Made by a program: the position numbers and the translations under genes | DNA from: Allgaiera indica | GTDB taxonomy: Bacteria; Pseudomonadota; Alphaproteobacteria; Rhodobacterales; Rhodobacteraceae | DNA: 64,000 nt | Assembly (NCBI RefSeq): GCF_900106675.1 | Contig: NZ_FNOB01000001.1 | Span: 62,001-126,000 of the forward strand | Reading direction: 5' to 3' | Part shown: piece by piece, positions 36,079 through 46,002 of the stretch | Numbering within the stretch: the first letter of the stretch is position 1 | Layout of the letters: every line of letters begins with the position of its first letter | The notes under the pieces: generated by a model | Database searches by the model: none | Told to the model about the DNA's origin: nothing | The model's input: only the letters and a program-made list of their open reading frames with translations

Positions 36079-38860
36079 CCCCGGCCTCCACCCGATCCAC
36101 AAACCGACGCCGGGCGCCCTGATCTGCCCGGCGTCGGGCATTTTCGACACGCCCGCCGTGATCGCCGAACTGGACAAGGCCGTTAGCGCCGTCCCCGCCG
36201 AAGACCCCAAGGCCCGCCGTGCCGCCGCCGTGAAGGTGCTGTCCGAGGCCAGGCGCCGCGGCAACGCCGCACTGGAAGAGGCGTTCCATGCCCACCCCCT
36301 GGCCGCGCGCGAGTTGATCACCAGCCAGGCCTACCTGACCGACGGGCTGGTGACGGCGGCGCTGCATGTCGCGCGCATCCATCTGCATCCACTACCCAAC
36401 CCGACCAAGGCCCAGCGCATCGCACTGATGGCCGTAGGCGGCTACGGCCGGACCGAGATGGCCCCGCATTCCGACATCGACCTGCTGTTCCTGATCCCGT
36501 GGAAGCTGACCAGCTGGGCCGAAAGCCTGATCGAATCGATGCTCTACATGCTGTGGGATCTGCGGCTGAAGGTGGGCCATTCCACCCGCACCGTGGCCGA
36601 GTGCATTCGCCAGGGCAAGGGTGACATCACGATCCGCACCGCGCTGCTGGAACACCGTTTCCTGGACGGCGACGCCGAGCTTGCCGCGCGGCTGAAGGAC
36701 AGGCTGTGGTCCGATCTCTTTGCCTCGACGGGGTCGGAATTCATCGAGGCCAAGCTGTCAGAGCGGGCCGAACGGCACAAGCGCCAGGGCGGCCAGCGCT
36801 ATATGCTGGAGCCAAACGTCAAGGAGGCCAAGGGGGGGCTGCGCGATCTGCAGACGCTCTATTGGATCGCGAAGTACCTGCATCGGGTGGATCGCGCGGC
36901 GGAACTGGTCGATCTGGGCGTCTTCCGCCCCGAGGAATACGCGGCCTTCGCGCAGGCTGAAAACTTCCTGTGGGGGGTGCGCTGCCATCTGCATTACCTT
37001 ACCGGGCGGGCGATGGATCAACTGACCTTCGACCTGCAGGTCGAGGTGGCGGAACGCATGGGCTATCAGGATGCCGCCGGGCGCCGGGCGGTGGAAGTCT
37101 TCATGCAGGATTACTTTCGCGAGGCGACCAAGGTGGGGGAACTTACCCGCATCTTCCTGACCCAGCTGGAAGCCCAGCATGTGAAGACCGAGCCGATGCT
37201 GGCCGGCCTGTTCCGCCGCCGCCGCAAGCTGCGCGGCGGGCTGGCGCTGCGCCAGAACCGCATCGACATCGCCGATCCCGAACGCTTCCTGGCCGACAAG
37301 CTGAACCTGTTGCGCATCTTCGAGGAAGGGCTGCGCACCGGCCATCTGCTGCATCCCGACGCGATGCGGCTGGTCTCGGCCAATCTTGATCTGATCGACG
37401 ACGAGATGCGCGAAAGCCGAGAGGCGAACCGGATCTTCCTGGACATGCTGCTCAAGCACGGCAATCCCGAACGCGCGCTGCGCCGGATGAACGAGCTGGG
37501 CGCGCTTGGCGCCTTCATCCCCGAATTCGAGCGCATCATCGCGATGATGCAGTTCAACGTCTATCACCACTACACCGTGGACGAGCACACGATCCAGACG
37601 ATCTCGGTCCTGACCCAGATCGAGCATGCCGAGCTGGTCGAGGAACTGCCGATCGCCAGCCGCATCCTGACGGAGGGTGTGAACCGCAAGGTTCTGGTGG
37701 TGGCACTGCTGTTGCACGACATCGGCAAGGGCCGGCCCGAGGATCATGCGATCCTGGGCGCCCAGATCGCCCGGCGTGTGGCGCCGCGGCTAAAGCTGAA
37801 CGCCGAGGATTGCGAAACCGTGGAATGGCTGGTGCGCTATCACCTGCTGATGTCGGACATGGCGCAGAAACGCGACATATCCGATCCGCGCACCGTGCGC
37901 GATTTCGCCAAGCTGGTGAAGACCCGCAAGCGGCTGGATCTGCTGACGGTGCTGACGGTCTGCGACATTCGCGGCGTCGGGCCCAACACCTGGAACAACT
38001 GGAAGGCCATGCTGTTGCGCAGGCTTTACGCCGAGACGGCGGAAGCGCTGGAGACCGGCCTTGAGGCGCTGAACCGCGACAAGCGCGAAACCGAGGCCAA
38101 GCGTCTGCTGCGCGAGGCGCTGCCAGGCTGGGACCGCAAGGCGTTGCGCGCCGAAACCGGGCGCCATTACGGCCCCTATTGGCAGGGCCTGCCGACCGAG
38201 GCGCATGTGGTCTTTGCCGGCCTGCTGAAGGGCCTGGCCGATGACGAGGTGCGCATCGACCTGCACCCGGATCGCGACCATGATGCGACACGGGCCTGTT
38301 TCGCGCTGGCCGACCATCCGGGCATCTTCTCGCGGCTGGCGGGGGCGCTGGCGCTGGTCGGGGCGAACGTGGTGGATGCGCGCACCTATACGTCGAAGGA
38401 CGGCTTCGCCACCGCCGTCTTCTGGGTGCAGGACGCCGAGGGCCACCCCTATGAAGAGGCCCGCCTGCCACGCCTGAAGCAGATGATCGGCAAGACCCTG
38501 AAGGGCGAGGTGGTGGCGCGCGACGCGCTGAAGGACCGCGACAAGCTGAAGAAGCGCGAACGTCAATTCCGCTTCCCGACCTCGATCACATTCGATAACG
38601 AGGGCTCCGAGATCTACACGATCATCGAGGTCGACACCCGCGACCGGCCCGGCCTGCTTTACGACCTGACCCGGACGCTGGCGAACAGCAACATCTACAT
38701 CGCAAGTGCGGTGATCGCGACATTCGGGGCCCAGGTGGTGGACAGCTTCTACGTCAAGGACATGTTCGGGCTGAAACTGCATTCCCGGTCGAAGCAGGAA
38801 GCGCTGGAGCGCAAGCTGCGCATGGCGATCATCGACGGCGCCGAGAGGGCGATCCAGTAA
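36038..38860 (+). CDS. glnD: [Protein-PII] uridylyltransferase/uridylyl-removing enzyme
   Basis: GlnD senses glutamine and modifies PII proteins to control nitrogen assimilation. The 940 residues show the nucleotidyltransferase motif VGGYGRTEMAPHSDIDLLF (Asp146 and Asp148), the PII-uridylyltransferase central region, an HD domain (DEHTIQTI; LLLHDIGKGRPEDHAILG), and two C-terminal ACT domains (HPGIFSRLAGALALVGANV; DRPGLLYDLTRTLANSNI). The frame opens with TTG at 36038, inside the preceding gene; no good ATG precedes the catalytic motif, so the start is uncertain. It ends in TAATG with murJ. Confidence 0.94.
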   Translation: MTLPQEALAAPGSDPGLHPIHKPTPGALICPASGIFDTPAVIAELDKAVSAVPAEDPKARRAAAVKVLSEARRRGNAALEEAFHAHPLAARELITSQAYLTDGLVTAALHVARIHLHPLPNPTKAQRIALMAVGGYGRTEMAPHSDIDLLFLIPWKLTSWAESLIESMLYMLWDLRLKVGHSTRTVAECIRQGKGDITIRTALLEHRFLDGDAELAARLKDRLWSDLFASTGSEFIEAKLSERAERHKRQGGQRYMLEPNVKEAKGGLRDLQTLYWIAKYLHRVDRAAELVDLGVFRPEEYAAFAQAENFLWGVRCHLHYLTGRAMDQLTFDLQVEVAERMGYQDAAGRRAVEVFMQDYFREATKVGELTRIFLTQLEAQHVKTEPMLAGLFRRRRKLRGGLALRQNRIDIADPERFLADKLNLLRIFEEGLRTGHLLHPDAMRLVSANLDLIDDEMRESREANRIFLDMLLKHGNPERALRRMNELGALGAFIPEFERIIAMMQFNVYHHYTVDEHTIQTISVLTQIEHAELVEELPIASRILTEGVNRKVLVVALLLHDIGKGRPEDHAILGAQIARRVAPRLKLNAEDCETVEWLVRYHLLMSDMAQKRDISDPRTVRDFAKLVKTRKRLDLLTVLTVCDIRGVGPNTWNNWKAMLLRRLYAETAEALETGLEALNRDKRETEAKRLLREALPGWDRKALRAETGRHYGPYWQGLPTEAHVVFAGLLKGLADDEVRIDLHPDRDHDATRACFALADHPGIFSRLAGALALVGANVVDARTYTSKDGFATAVFWVQDAEGHPYEEARLPRLKQMIGKTLKGEVVARDALKDRDKLKKRERQFRFPTSITFDNEGSEIYTIIEVDTRDRPGLLYDLTRTLANSNIYIASAVIATFGAQVVDSFYVKDMFGLKLHSRSKQEALERKLRMAIIDGAERAIQ

Positions 38861-40401
38861 TGCAACCGATCCGACTGGTGCGCGGCTTCGTCACCGTGGG
38901 GGGCTGGACCATGGCCAGCCGCCTTCTGGGTTTTGCCCGCGACATCATGATCGCCGCCTTCCTGGGCGCGGGCCCCACCGCGCAGGCTTTCATCGTGGCC
39001 TTCGCCCTGCCCAACATGTTCCGCCGCTTCTTTGCCGAGGGCGCCTTCAACATGGCCTTCGTGCCGATGTTCTCGAAGCGCCACGAGGCCGGCGAGGCCG
39101 CCGGCGAATTCGCGCGCGACGCGTTCTCGGGACTGGCCTCGATCCTGATCCTCTTTACCCTGCTCGGCCAGCTGGCGATGCCCTGGCTGGTGCTTGCCAT
39201 GGCCTCGGGCTTTGCCGACGACCAGCGCTTTGACCTGGCCGTCACCTTCGGGCGCATCGCGTTTCCCTATATCCTGATGATCTCGCTCGCGGCGCTGTGC
39301 TCGGGGGTGTTGAACGCTGTGGGGCGCTTCACCGCCGCCGCCGCCGCGCCGGTGTTGCTGAACCTGCTGTTCATCGCCGCCATGCTGGGGGCCGATGTGC
39401 TGCACTGGAACGTCGGGATGGCGCTGGCCTGGACGGTGCCGCTGGCGGGCGTGGCGCAACTGGCTCTGGTCTGGATCGCGGCGCGGCGCGCGGGGATCGC
39501 GCTTTATCCCCGCTGGCCGCGGCTTACCCCCGACATGCGGCGCCTCGCCAGGATCGCCGCGCCCGCGGTGCTGGCCGGCGGGGTGGTGCAGATCAACCTG
39601 CTGGTCGGGCGCCAGGTGGCAAGCTATTACGAGGGCGCGGTGGCCTGGCTTTACAATGCCGACCGCCTGTATCAGTTGCCGCTGGGGGTGGTGGCGATCG
39701 CGATCGGCGTGGTGCTGCTGCCGGATCTGTCGCGAAGACTGAAGGCAAGCGACGTGGCGGGCAGCCGGGCGTCCTATTCGCGCGCCGCCGAATTCGCCCT
39801 GGCGATGACCTTGCCTGCGGCGGTCGCCCTTGTGGTGATCCCGATGCCGCTGATCCAGGTGCTGTTCGAACGCGGCCGCTTCACCGCCGCCGATGTCCCG
39901 CCCACAGCGCTGGCCGTCGCGGTTTACGGTGCGGGCCTGCCGGCCTTCGTGCTGCAAAAGGTGCTTCAGCCGCTGTTCTTCGCGCGCGAGGACACGCGGC
40001 GGCCGTTCTACTACGCACTGGCCGCCATGGTGGTGAATGCCGCGATCGCGCTGGGTCTGGCGCCGGCGGTGGGGTTCATCGCGGCGGCGCTGGGCACCAC
40101 GCTGGCGGGCTGGGTGATGGTCTGGCTGTTGCTGGCCGGCGCCCGCGCGATGGGCCCGGCGGCAAGCTTCGATGACCGCTTCCGCCGCCGGCTGCCGCGC
40201 ATCTTGCTGGCTTCGGCGGGGATGGGGATGTGTCTGTTCCTGGCCGAAATGCTGCTTGAGCCGCTGTGGGGGATGGCGGGGATCAAGTATCTGGCGCTCT
40301 TGTCGCTGATCGGCGCGGGGGCGGTAAGCTATTTTGCGTTGGGCGTCCTGCTCGGCGCCTTTCGGGTCAGCGACTTCCGCGCGGCACTTCGGCGCGGCTA
40401 G
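38860..40401 (+). CDS. murJ: Lipid II flippase MurJ
   Basis: A 513-residue MOP-superfamily protein with about 14 membrane helices that moves lipid II across the inner membrane for peptidoglycan synthesis. The N-terminus MQPIRLVRGFVTVGGWTMAS, followed by LLGFARDIMIAAFLGAG, is the standard MurJ/MviN beginning, and FRRFFAEGAFNMAFVPMFSK is the family signature loop with the conserved Arg residues. It starts in the glnD stop (TAATG), the common alphaproteobacterial glnD-murJ-trpS neighbourhood. Confidence 0.96.
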   Translation: MQPIRLVRGFVTVGGWTMASRLLGFARDIMIAAFLGAGPTAQAFIVAFALPNMFRRFFAEGAFNMAFVPMFSKRHEAGEAAGEFARDAFSGLASILILFTLLGQLAMPWLVLAMASGFADDQRFDLAVTFGRIAFPYILMISLAALCSGVLNAVGRFTAAAAAPVLLNLLFIAAMLGADVLHWNVGMALAWTVPLAGVAQLALVWIAARRAGIALYPRWPRLTPDMRRLARIAAPAVLAGGVVQINLLVGRQVASYYEGAVAWLYNADRLYQLPLGVVAIAIGVVLLPDLSRRLKASDVAGSRASYSRAAEFALAMTLPAAVALVVIPMPLIQVLFERGRFTAADVPPTALAVAVYGAGLPAFVLQKVLQPLFFAREDTRRPFYYALAAMVVNAAIALGLAPAVGFIAAALGTTLAGWVMVWLLLAGARAMGPAASFDDRFRRRLPRILLASAGMGMCLFLAEMLLEPLWGMAGIKYLALLSLIGAGAVSYFALGVLLGAFRVSDFRAALRRG

Positions 40402-40405
40402 GGCG

Positions 40406-41092
40406 CTAGCGCCGGCGGATCCGCGACAGCGCCCGCTGCCAGCCCCCGGGCGCCACCACGAAGGATAGCCCGAAGCCCGCGGCAAAACCCGCGAGATCTG
40501 CGATCCAGTCTCGCCCGGCACCGAAGAACAGCCCAAAGATCAGCTGGATCCCCAACAGCATCCCGATCAGCGAGAACGCCCCCCACTGGCTTTGCCCCTG
40601 TTCACCCAGCCGGGTCCACAGGATGAAGGTGAAGGCGCCGATCAGCCCGTAATCCGCGGGATATCCGCCCAGCAGCGGGATCGGCGAGTTGGCGAAGAGG
40701 CCATAGGCCACCGCGCCGGTGATCGCGGCGCCGAAAAAGATCACCAGCACGGCGATGGGCCGGAACACCTCGCCCACGAACTTGCCCAGCGCCAGCAGGA
40801 AGACGGCGACGAAGATCGCATGCATCGGGCTGGCATGGACGAAGGGATAGGTCACCAGCCGCATCACCGCGTCGGGCGGGAACTGGCCATTCTGGAACAT
40901 CCACTGGAACAGCGGCGCCGAGAAGGCGAAATCCTGGATCGACTCGATCCGCCAGCCGATGCCGCCGGGCCCACCCGCCAGCCCGCTGGCCCCCAGGTCC
41001 ACGACCACCTCCATCGCGACGATCGGCAAAAGCAAAAGCCACACGACCCACGGGATCGGATTGAGCGGCGGGGCGTTATGGTCGTGCTGCAT
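40406..41092 (-). CDS. Rhomboid-family membrane protein lacking catalytic residues
   Basis: A 228-residue, six-helix rhomboid-fold protein. The loop and helix with [19 protein letters not shown] (82-100) match the rhomboid L1/TM2 region. At the catalytic Ser motif (normally GxSG) it reads [11 protein letters not shown] (145-154), and at the catalytic His helix it reads ADLAGFAAG, with Asp in place of His. Both dyad residues are thus absent, as in iRhom pseudoproteases. The start at 41092 is chosen to begin [12 protein letters not shown]. It lies between murJ and trpS on the opposite strand. A role in membrane-protein handling is inference. Confidence 0.85.
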   Translation of the reverse strand: MQHDHNAPPLNPIPWVVWLLLLPIVAMEVVVDLGASGLAGGPGGIGWRIESIQDFAFSAPLFQWMFQNGQFPPDAVMRLVTYPFVHASPMHAIFVAVFLLALGKFVGEVFRPIAVLVIFFGAAITGAVAYGLFANSPIPLLGGYPADYGLIGAFTFILWTRLGEQGQSQWGAFSLIGMLLGIQLIFGLFFGAGRDWIADLAGFAAGFGLSFVVAPGGWQRALSRIRRR

Positions 41093-41192
41093 GATCTGTC
41101 CTGCTCGCGCCCCGGTCGGGCCAGGGTTGTTGACGCCTGATCGCCCCGCAGATATGCGAAAGCGGCGCAGATTTCCAGACGGAGTAGCACGA

Positions 41193-42242
41193 ATGACGGA
41201 TGCGGTCCAAACGCCTCGCGTCGAAAGCCGGTTCACGCCTCGGGTATTCTCCGGCATCCAGCCCTCGGGCGGATTGACGCTGGGCAATTACCTTGGTGCG
41301 CTCAAGCGCTTCGCCGAGAAACAGGACGAAGGGATCGAGACGATCTATTGTCTTGTCGATCTGCATGCGATCACCGTCTGGCAGGATCCCGAGAAGCTGC
41401 GCCACCAGACGCGAGAGGCCGCCGCGGCCTTCATCGCGTCGGGCGTCGATCCGGCGCGCTCGATCCTGTTCAACCAGTCCCAGGTTTCGGGCCATGCGGA
41501 ACTGGCGTGGCTGTTCAACTGCGTCGCGCGGCTTGGCTGGATGAACCGCATGACCCAGTTCAAGGACAAGACCGCGGGCAAGAACGCCGAGAACTCTTCG
41601 CTCGGGCTTTACGCCTATCCGTCGCTGATGGCCGCGGACATCCTGCTTTATCATGCGACGCAGGTGCCGGTGGGCGAGGATCAGAAGCAGCATGTCGAAC
41701 TGACCCGCGACATCGCGGCCAAGTTCAACCACGACTACAAGACCGATTTCTTCCCGATCCCCGAGCCGGCGATCGAAGGCTCCGCGACAAGGGTGATGAG
41801 CCTGCGCGACGGCACCAGGAAGATGTCGAAATCCGACCCGTCGGACATGAGCCGGATCAACCTGACGGACGACGCCGACACGATCGCGCAGAAGTTCCGC
41901 AAGGCCCGCACCGACCCCGAGCCGCTGCCGTCCGAGGCCGAGGGCCTTAAGGATCGCGCCGAGGCCCGCAACCTGGTGAACATCTACGCAGCACTTTCGG
42001 GCGAAAGCGTGGACCAGGTGCTGCGCAGCCACGGAGGCCAGGGCTTCGGCGCCTTCAAGCCGGCGCTGGCGGACCTGGCGGTCTCGAAACTGGCACCGAT
42101 CTCGGCCGAGATGGCCCGGCTAATGGCCGACCCGGCCGAAATTGACCGCATCCTGGGCCAGGGCGCCGAACGAGCCGATGCGATCGCCGCGCCGATCCTG
42201 GCGCAAACGCTCGATATCATGGGGATGATCCGGTCGCGCTGA
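41193..42242 (+). CDS. trpS: Tryptophanyl-tRNA synthetase
   Basis: A class I aminoacyl-tRNA synthetase of 349 residues. The HIGH-equivalent region is [14 protein letters not shown] (24-37) and KMSKS is at 210-214 ([10 protein letters not shown]). The mid-region [10 protein letters not shown] and the tryptophan-pocket [16 protein letters not shown] are as expected. The ATG at 41193 has GGAG nine bases upstream; a longer upstream frame is noise. The stop is followed by a copy of the 3'-end element. Confidence 0.97.
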   Translation: MTDAVQTPRVESRFTPRVFSGIQPSGGLTLGNYLGALKRFAEKQDEGIETIYCLVDLHAITVWQDPEKLRHQTREAAAAFIASGVDPARSILFNQSQVSGHAELAWLFNCVARLGWMNRMTQFKDKTAGKNAENSSLGLYAYPSLMAADILLYHATQVPVGEDQKQHVELTRDIAAKFNHDYKTDFFPIPEPAIEGSATRVMSLRDGTRKMSKSDPSDMSRINLTDDADTIAQKFRKARTDPEPLPSEAEGLKDRAEARNLVNIYAALSGESVDQVLRSHGGQGFGAFKPALADLAVSKLAPISAEMARLMADPAEIDRILGQGAERADAIAAPILAQTLDIMGMIRSR

Positions 42243-42257
42243 CGCGCGAGCCTGCGG

Positions 42258-42282
42258 CGCGAGTATTTGGGCCAAGATGAAG
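42258..42282 (+). repeat. 3'-end element copy 3 (downstream of trpS)
   Basis: GAGTATTTGGGCCAAGATG followed by AAG lies 16 bases past the trpS stop, in the sense of trpS. A CGCGC/GCGCG stem (42243-42247 with 42257-42261) precedes it. It lacks the long C-run seen in the other copies. With copy 4 it forms an inverted pair. Confidence 0.7.
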
Positions 42283-42296
42283 TAGAGCCGGCTTCC

Positions 42297-42349
42297 CTTC
42301 ATCTTGGCCACAATACTCTCGGGGGGCGCAGGGGGGCAGACAGCCCCCC
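42297..42349 (-). repeat. 3'-end element copy 4 (downstream of the YcaQ-family gene)
   Basis: Read on the minus strand, GGGGGGC-TGTCT-GCCCCCC (42349-42331) comes first, then a GC spacer, CCCCCC, and the core GAGAGTATTGTGGCCAAGAT ending in GAAG at 42297. It begins about 10 bases past the stop of the minus-strand gene. The hairpin is identical to that downstream of rpoH. Confidence 0.75.
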
Positions 42350-42358
42350 GCGTGCGGC

Positions 42359-43567
42359 CTAACCACCGCGCGCCCAGCCGGAGGCGAAGTCCACCCGTTC
42401 GCAGCCCGCGAACCGCGCCATGCGGTTAAGTTCCGCCTCCAGCCGCGCGCACCGGCCCTTGCCCATGTCGACGCCCGCCTCGGGCCAGAAGGCACGGACG
42501 CGCAGCACGCCCGCGTCGCGCCAGGCCTTCATGTCGATGCGGCCGATCAGGCGATCACCTTCTAGCACCGGGAAGACGTAATAGCCGTAGCGGCGCTTTG
42601 CCTCCGGAACGAAGACCTCGATGCGGTAAGAAAAACCGAACAGCCGCTCGGCCCGGGCTCGGTCGCGCAGGGCAGGATCGAAAGGGCTGAGGATTCGGAC
42701 GCGTCCCGGGGGCACAGGGGCGGCGGAGGCAGCCTGAAGCACATCGGGGCGGGAGAACGCGCGACGAGGGCTGCCGTCGGCGCCTTCCACCAAGACTTCG
42801 ACCAGATCGCCTTGCGCCAGCGCGGCGGCGCACCAGTCGCGCGCCTCGGCCGGCGTGACGGTGGCGAAGAAAGCCGCGATCTCTCCCGCGGTGGCGAACC
42901 CCAGCCGGTCGAGTGCCGCGTCGCAGGCCCAGTCGATCGTCGCGGCCTGCGGCGGGACCAGGGTGCAATGGCGCGGATGCAGCACCCGTTCGGTCAGATC
43001 GTAGAACTTGCGAAACCCCTCGCGCCGGGTGACCGAGAGCCTGCCCACCCGCCAGAGATACTCGAGCGCGGTTTTCGACGGGTGCCAGTCCCACCAGCCG
43101 CCCGACCCGCGGGCCTCGCCGGCACCGACCTCGGCCGAGGAGACCGGCCCATGCCGGGCGACGTGGTCAAGGATCTCTTCGAACTTCCCCTCGAACCCCG
43201 GACCTTGCCAGCGCCGCCAGCGCTCGGCCAGGCGGGCGCGGTCGCGATTGAACCGGATCTGCCAATGGGGGTAAAATCGAGCCGGGATAACCGAGGCATC
43301 ATGGGTCCAGTGTTCGAACAGCGTCCGGTCGCGTTCCAGCAACTGCTTCAGCGCCGCAGGCCGGTAGGCCGGGCGGCGCGAGAACAGGATCAGGTCATGT
43401 GCCCGTGCCACCGTGTTGATGCTGTCGACCTGAACGAAGCCGAGCCTTTCGATCAGCGCCAGCAAATCGGCGCCACGCGCGGGCCCCGACGGCGACTCGG
43501 CCAGGCCGTGACGCTGCAGGAAAAGCCGCCGCGCAACTGGGTTCGGCAAGGCGATGGTCGCGGTCAT
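42359..43567 (-). CDS. YcaQ/AlkZ-family winged-helix DNA glycosylase
   Basis: A 402-residue HTH_42-type protein of the family that unhooks interstrand crosslinks and removes bulky alkyl adducts. The family QxD/QxQ-like active motif appears as FVQVDSINTVARAHDLILF near residue 50, with the FEHWTHDASVIP block after it. Winged-helix repeats occupy the middle and C-terminal parts (FSYRIEVFVPEAKRRYGYYV, RIDMKAWR). The length fits YcaQ. It is convergent with trpS, and the two 3'-end elements face each other between them. Confidence 0.87.
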   Translation of the reverse strand: MTATIALPNPVARRLFLQRHGLAESPSGPARGADLLALIERLGFVQVDSINTVARAHDLILFSRRPAYRPAALKQLLERDRTLFEHWTHDASVIPARFYPHWQIRFNRDRARLAERWRRWQGPGFEGKFEEILDHVARHGPVSSAEVGAGEARGSGGWWDWHPSKTALEYLWRVGRLSVTRREGFRKFYDLTERVLHPRHCTLVPPQAATIDWACDAALDRLGFATAGEIAAFFATVTPAEARDWCAAALAQGDLVEVLVEGADGSPRRAFSRPDVLQAASAAPVPPGRVRILSPFDPALRDRARAERLFGFSYRIEVFVPEAKRRYGYYVFPVLEGDRLIGRIDMKAWRDAGVLRVRAFWPEAGVDMGKGRCARLEAELNRMARFAGCERVDFASGWARGG

Positions 43568-43949
43568 GAACCCGGATTAGCAAGAGCTTGGAATTATTGC
43601 CATGGAAAGGCGCAAGACCTGCCCGAGAAAGGTCACGATCTGCTGGTGAAACGCCTGCACGACAACCTTATCTAGAGCGACCCTTCCATGCCTTTCGCAA
43701 ATACTTACTATGCGCCCTGGCCGTCTCCACCGCCGCGTCCGCGCCGCCCACGCCCCAGGTTCCGCCCCGCGCTGCCGCCGCAGGGCATGCATCCGGTTAT
43801 CTGGCTATATTGCCGCAATGCCCCGGCCCCGGTGCGACACTGACACGGCGCGGTGCGCGCTTTCCTGACAGACACAGCCGGGGCGGGATCACGTCCTGCC
43901 CCGATTTCTCACGCCCATATGCGCCAGGATGTGAAAGGTGGGAGGCAGT
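43568..43949. other. Intergenic DNA without a recognised gene
   Basis: No gene is supported. A short plus-strand frame ending at 43675 reads like a protein C-terminus (LPEKGHDLLVKRLHDNLI), but everything upstream in that frame is antisense to the glycosylase gene, so at most it is a fragment. The rest shows no repeat or strong hairpin. Confidence 0.35.
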
Positions 43950-45149
43950 TCAGAGGCCAGCTTCGGCGGCGATCTGCGCGCGTGATTTCCGCGCCCGTTC
44001 CGTCGCCGATTTCAGCTGTCCGCAAGCGGCCATGATGTCCTCGCCGCGCGGCGTGCGAATCGGCGAGGCATAGCCTGCCTTGTGGACGATATCGGCGAAG
44101 GTCTCGATCCGCTCCCAATCCGAGCGCCGATAGGGCGCGCCGGGCCATTCGTTGAACGGGATCAGGTTGATCTTTGCCGGAATGCCGGCAATCAGCCTCA
44201 CCAGGCGACGGGCGTCCTCGTCGCTGTCGTTCACGTCCTTGAGCATCACATATTCGAAGGTGATGCGTTCGGAATTCGACAGGCGGGGATAGTCGCGCAG
44301 CGCCCCCAGCAGGGTCTCGATGTTCCAGCGCTTGTTGATCGGCACCAGCCGATCGCGCACCGCGTCGGTGGTGGCGTGGAAGCTGACTGCCAGAAGGCAG
44401 CCGATCTCTTCCGCCGCGCGGGCGATCTCGGGCACCACGCCCGAGGTCGAGAGCGTGATGCGGCGGCGCGAAAGGCTGAGGCCCTCGTTGTCCATCACCA
44501 CCTTCATCGCGTCGCGCACGGCGTCGAAATTGTAAAGCGGCTCTCCCATGCCCATCAATACGACGTTCGATACCAGCCGCGTTTCGTCCTTGGGCTGGCC
44601 GGGCTGGGGCCATTCGCCCAGATCGTCGCGCGCCAGCATCACCTGGCCCGCGATCTCTCCGGCCGTCAGGTTGCGCACCAGCTTTTGCGTGCCGGTGTGG
44701 CAGAACGAGCAGGTCAGCGTACAGCCCACCTGCGACGAGATGCAGAGCGTGCCGCGCCCTTCCTCGGGGATATAAACGGTTTCCACCTCGTGCCCGCCGG
44801 CGATGCGGACCAGATATTTGCGGGTGCCGTCCTCGCTGATCTGGCGGCTGATCAGTTCCGGGATCTCGATGCTGAAATGCGCGTCCAGAAGTACGCGGTA
44901 ATCCTTTGCGAGATTGGTCATCCCGGCAAAGTCGCGCAGGCCCCAGTGGTAGATCCACTGCCAGATCTGACCCACCCGCATCTTCGCCTGGCGCTCGGGC
45001 GTGCCGGCGGCGATCAATGCGTCGCGCATCTGGTCGCGGGTCAGACCGACAAGATTGATCCGCCCGCCCTCGGGCAGCTTGCGGGGCAAGGTGACGACAT
45101 CCTGGGTGATCGGCGCAAGCGGCGTCTTGCGGGGCGTCTCGGCGGTCAT
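43950..45149 (-). CDS. rlmN: Dual-specificity 23S rRNA/tRNA adenine-C2 methyltransferase
   Basis: A radical-SAM methyltransferase of 399 residues that methylates A2503 of 23S rRNA and A37 of some tRNAs. The CxxxCxxC cluster motif is CTLTCSFC (143-150). Conserved [13 protein letters not shown] and [10 protein letters not shown] are present, and the C-terminal methyl-carrier Cys lies in MAACGQL. The N-terminal HhH-like accessory domain spans about 30-95. A start 15 codons upstream is possible but has no better signal. Confidence 0.96.
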   Translation of the reverse strand: MTAETPRKTPLAPITQDVVTLPRKLPEGGRINLVGLTRDQMRDALIAAGTPERQAKMRVGQIWQWIYHWGLRDFAGMTNLAKDYRVLLDAHFSIEIPELISRQISEDGTRKYLVRIAGGHEVETVYIPEEGRGTLCISSQVGCTLTCSFCHTGTQKLVRNLTAGEIAGQVMLARDDLGEWPQPGQPKDETRLVSNVVLMGMGEPLYNFDAVRDAMKVVMDNEGLSLSRRRITLSTSGVVPEIARAAEEIGCLLAVSFHATTDAVRDRLVPINKRWNIETLLGALRDYPRLSNSERITFEYVMLKDVNDSDEDARRLVRLIAGIPAKINLIPFNEWPGAPYRRSDWERIETFADIVHKAGYASPIRTPRGEDIMAACGQLKSATERARKSRAQIAAEAGL

Positions 45150-45216
45150 GGCACGGGTCCGGGCGTTGGAAAGTGGCTCATATAGGGCATGCACGGCGGC
45201 ATTGGAACAGGGAAGA

Positions 45217-45254
45217 TGAAAGACGCCGCGCCCCAGGGCCTTGGGGCGCGGCGT
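45217..45254 (-). terminator. Rho-independent terminator of the IalB-family gene
   Basis: Perfect 12-bp arms ACGCCGCGCCCC (45223-45234) and GGGGCGCGGCGT (45243-45254) enclose an 8-base loop. On the minus strand the stem is followed by CTTTCATCTTCCC, a T-rich tail. It lies about 45 bases past the stop of the IalB-family gene. Confidence 0.8.
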
Positions 45255-45296
45255 GTTCGTACATCTCCCGCGGGCCGGCAGCCCAGCGTCCGCGCC

Positions 45297-45833
45297 CTAT
45301 TTGCAGCGGGTCGCGGCATCCTCGGCGGCGGCGGTGAAACCCGACAGCGAGAAGGTATCCTGCGTTTGTTTCCCGCGTGCGCTGTGGGCCGTAAGCACCG
45401 CATCGGCGCCCTGCTTCATCGCCGCGATCACCTTCGGGTCATCGTCGGGCGACTTGGGCCAGGCCCATTCGCCATCGGTGATCATGGTGAAGCTGTCATT
45501 GCCGATCTTTATCTCGGCGGTGGAATCCTTGGCGAAGGGATAGCCTCCGGTGAACGAGACCTCGCCCTTGCCATCATGGCCGGGGCGGTAGGTGACGAAC
45601 AGAAGAATATCGCCGCGCTGCGCCTTCACCGGCTTGCCGTTTTCGGTGATGCGAGAGGATTTCGGGCTGGAAACGCCCCAGCATTCCTTCGGGTTGCCTT
45701 CGGTGAACACGCTCCAGTCGGTCTTCACGGCGACGCGGTTGTTGGAGGCCTGGGCGAAAGCCCCGGTTGCCGGCGCGAACATCGCCACTGCCGCGAGCGC
45801 GCCAATCAGGACGCGCGCTTTGGTGAGTGTCAT
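45297..45833 (-). CDS. Invasion-associated locus B (IalB) family protein, exported
   Basis: A 178-residue exported protein. The N-terminus MTLTKARVLIGALAAVAMF is a signal peptide with likely cleavage after GAFA (about 27). The mature part matches the IalB pattern: VKTDWSVFTEGNPKECWGVS, ILLFVTYRPGHDGKGEVSF and the Ser/Thr-rich C-terminal part ending AAEDAATRCK. In Bartonella, IalB aids erythrocyte invasion, but the family is widespread in free-living alphaproteobacteria with unknown function. Two cysteines may form a disulfide. It ends at a clear terminator. Confidence 0.87.
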   Translation of the reverse strand: MTLTKARVLIGALAAVAMFAPATGAFAQASNNRVAVKTDWSVFTEGNPKECWGVSSPKSSRITENGKPVKAQRGDILLFVTYRPGHDGKGEVSFTGGYPFAKDSTAEIKIGNDSFTMITDGEWAWPKSPDDDPKVIAAMKQGADAVLTAHSARGKQTQDTFSLSGFTAAAEDAATRCK

Positions 45834-46002
45834 CTCGGTCCCTGTCCCTATTCTATCCATGCCTCGCCCCGCCGCCGGTACGTGGATCGTACCTTTTCCA
45901 GTGGCGGGGGCCAACTCAACTCGATATCCCCGTGTTAGCTTGAAACGCGCGCGCTTTCAAAGGCCAATGGCAAGAAATCGCGCATGATTGAGGGGAAGCC
46001 GA

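Noticed and set aside
43601-43675. Protein-like C-terminal tail (LPEKGHDLLVKRLHDNLI)
   Set aside because: The frame upstream is antisense to the glycosylase gene; too short to assign, so not called as a gene.
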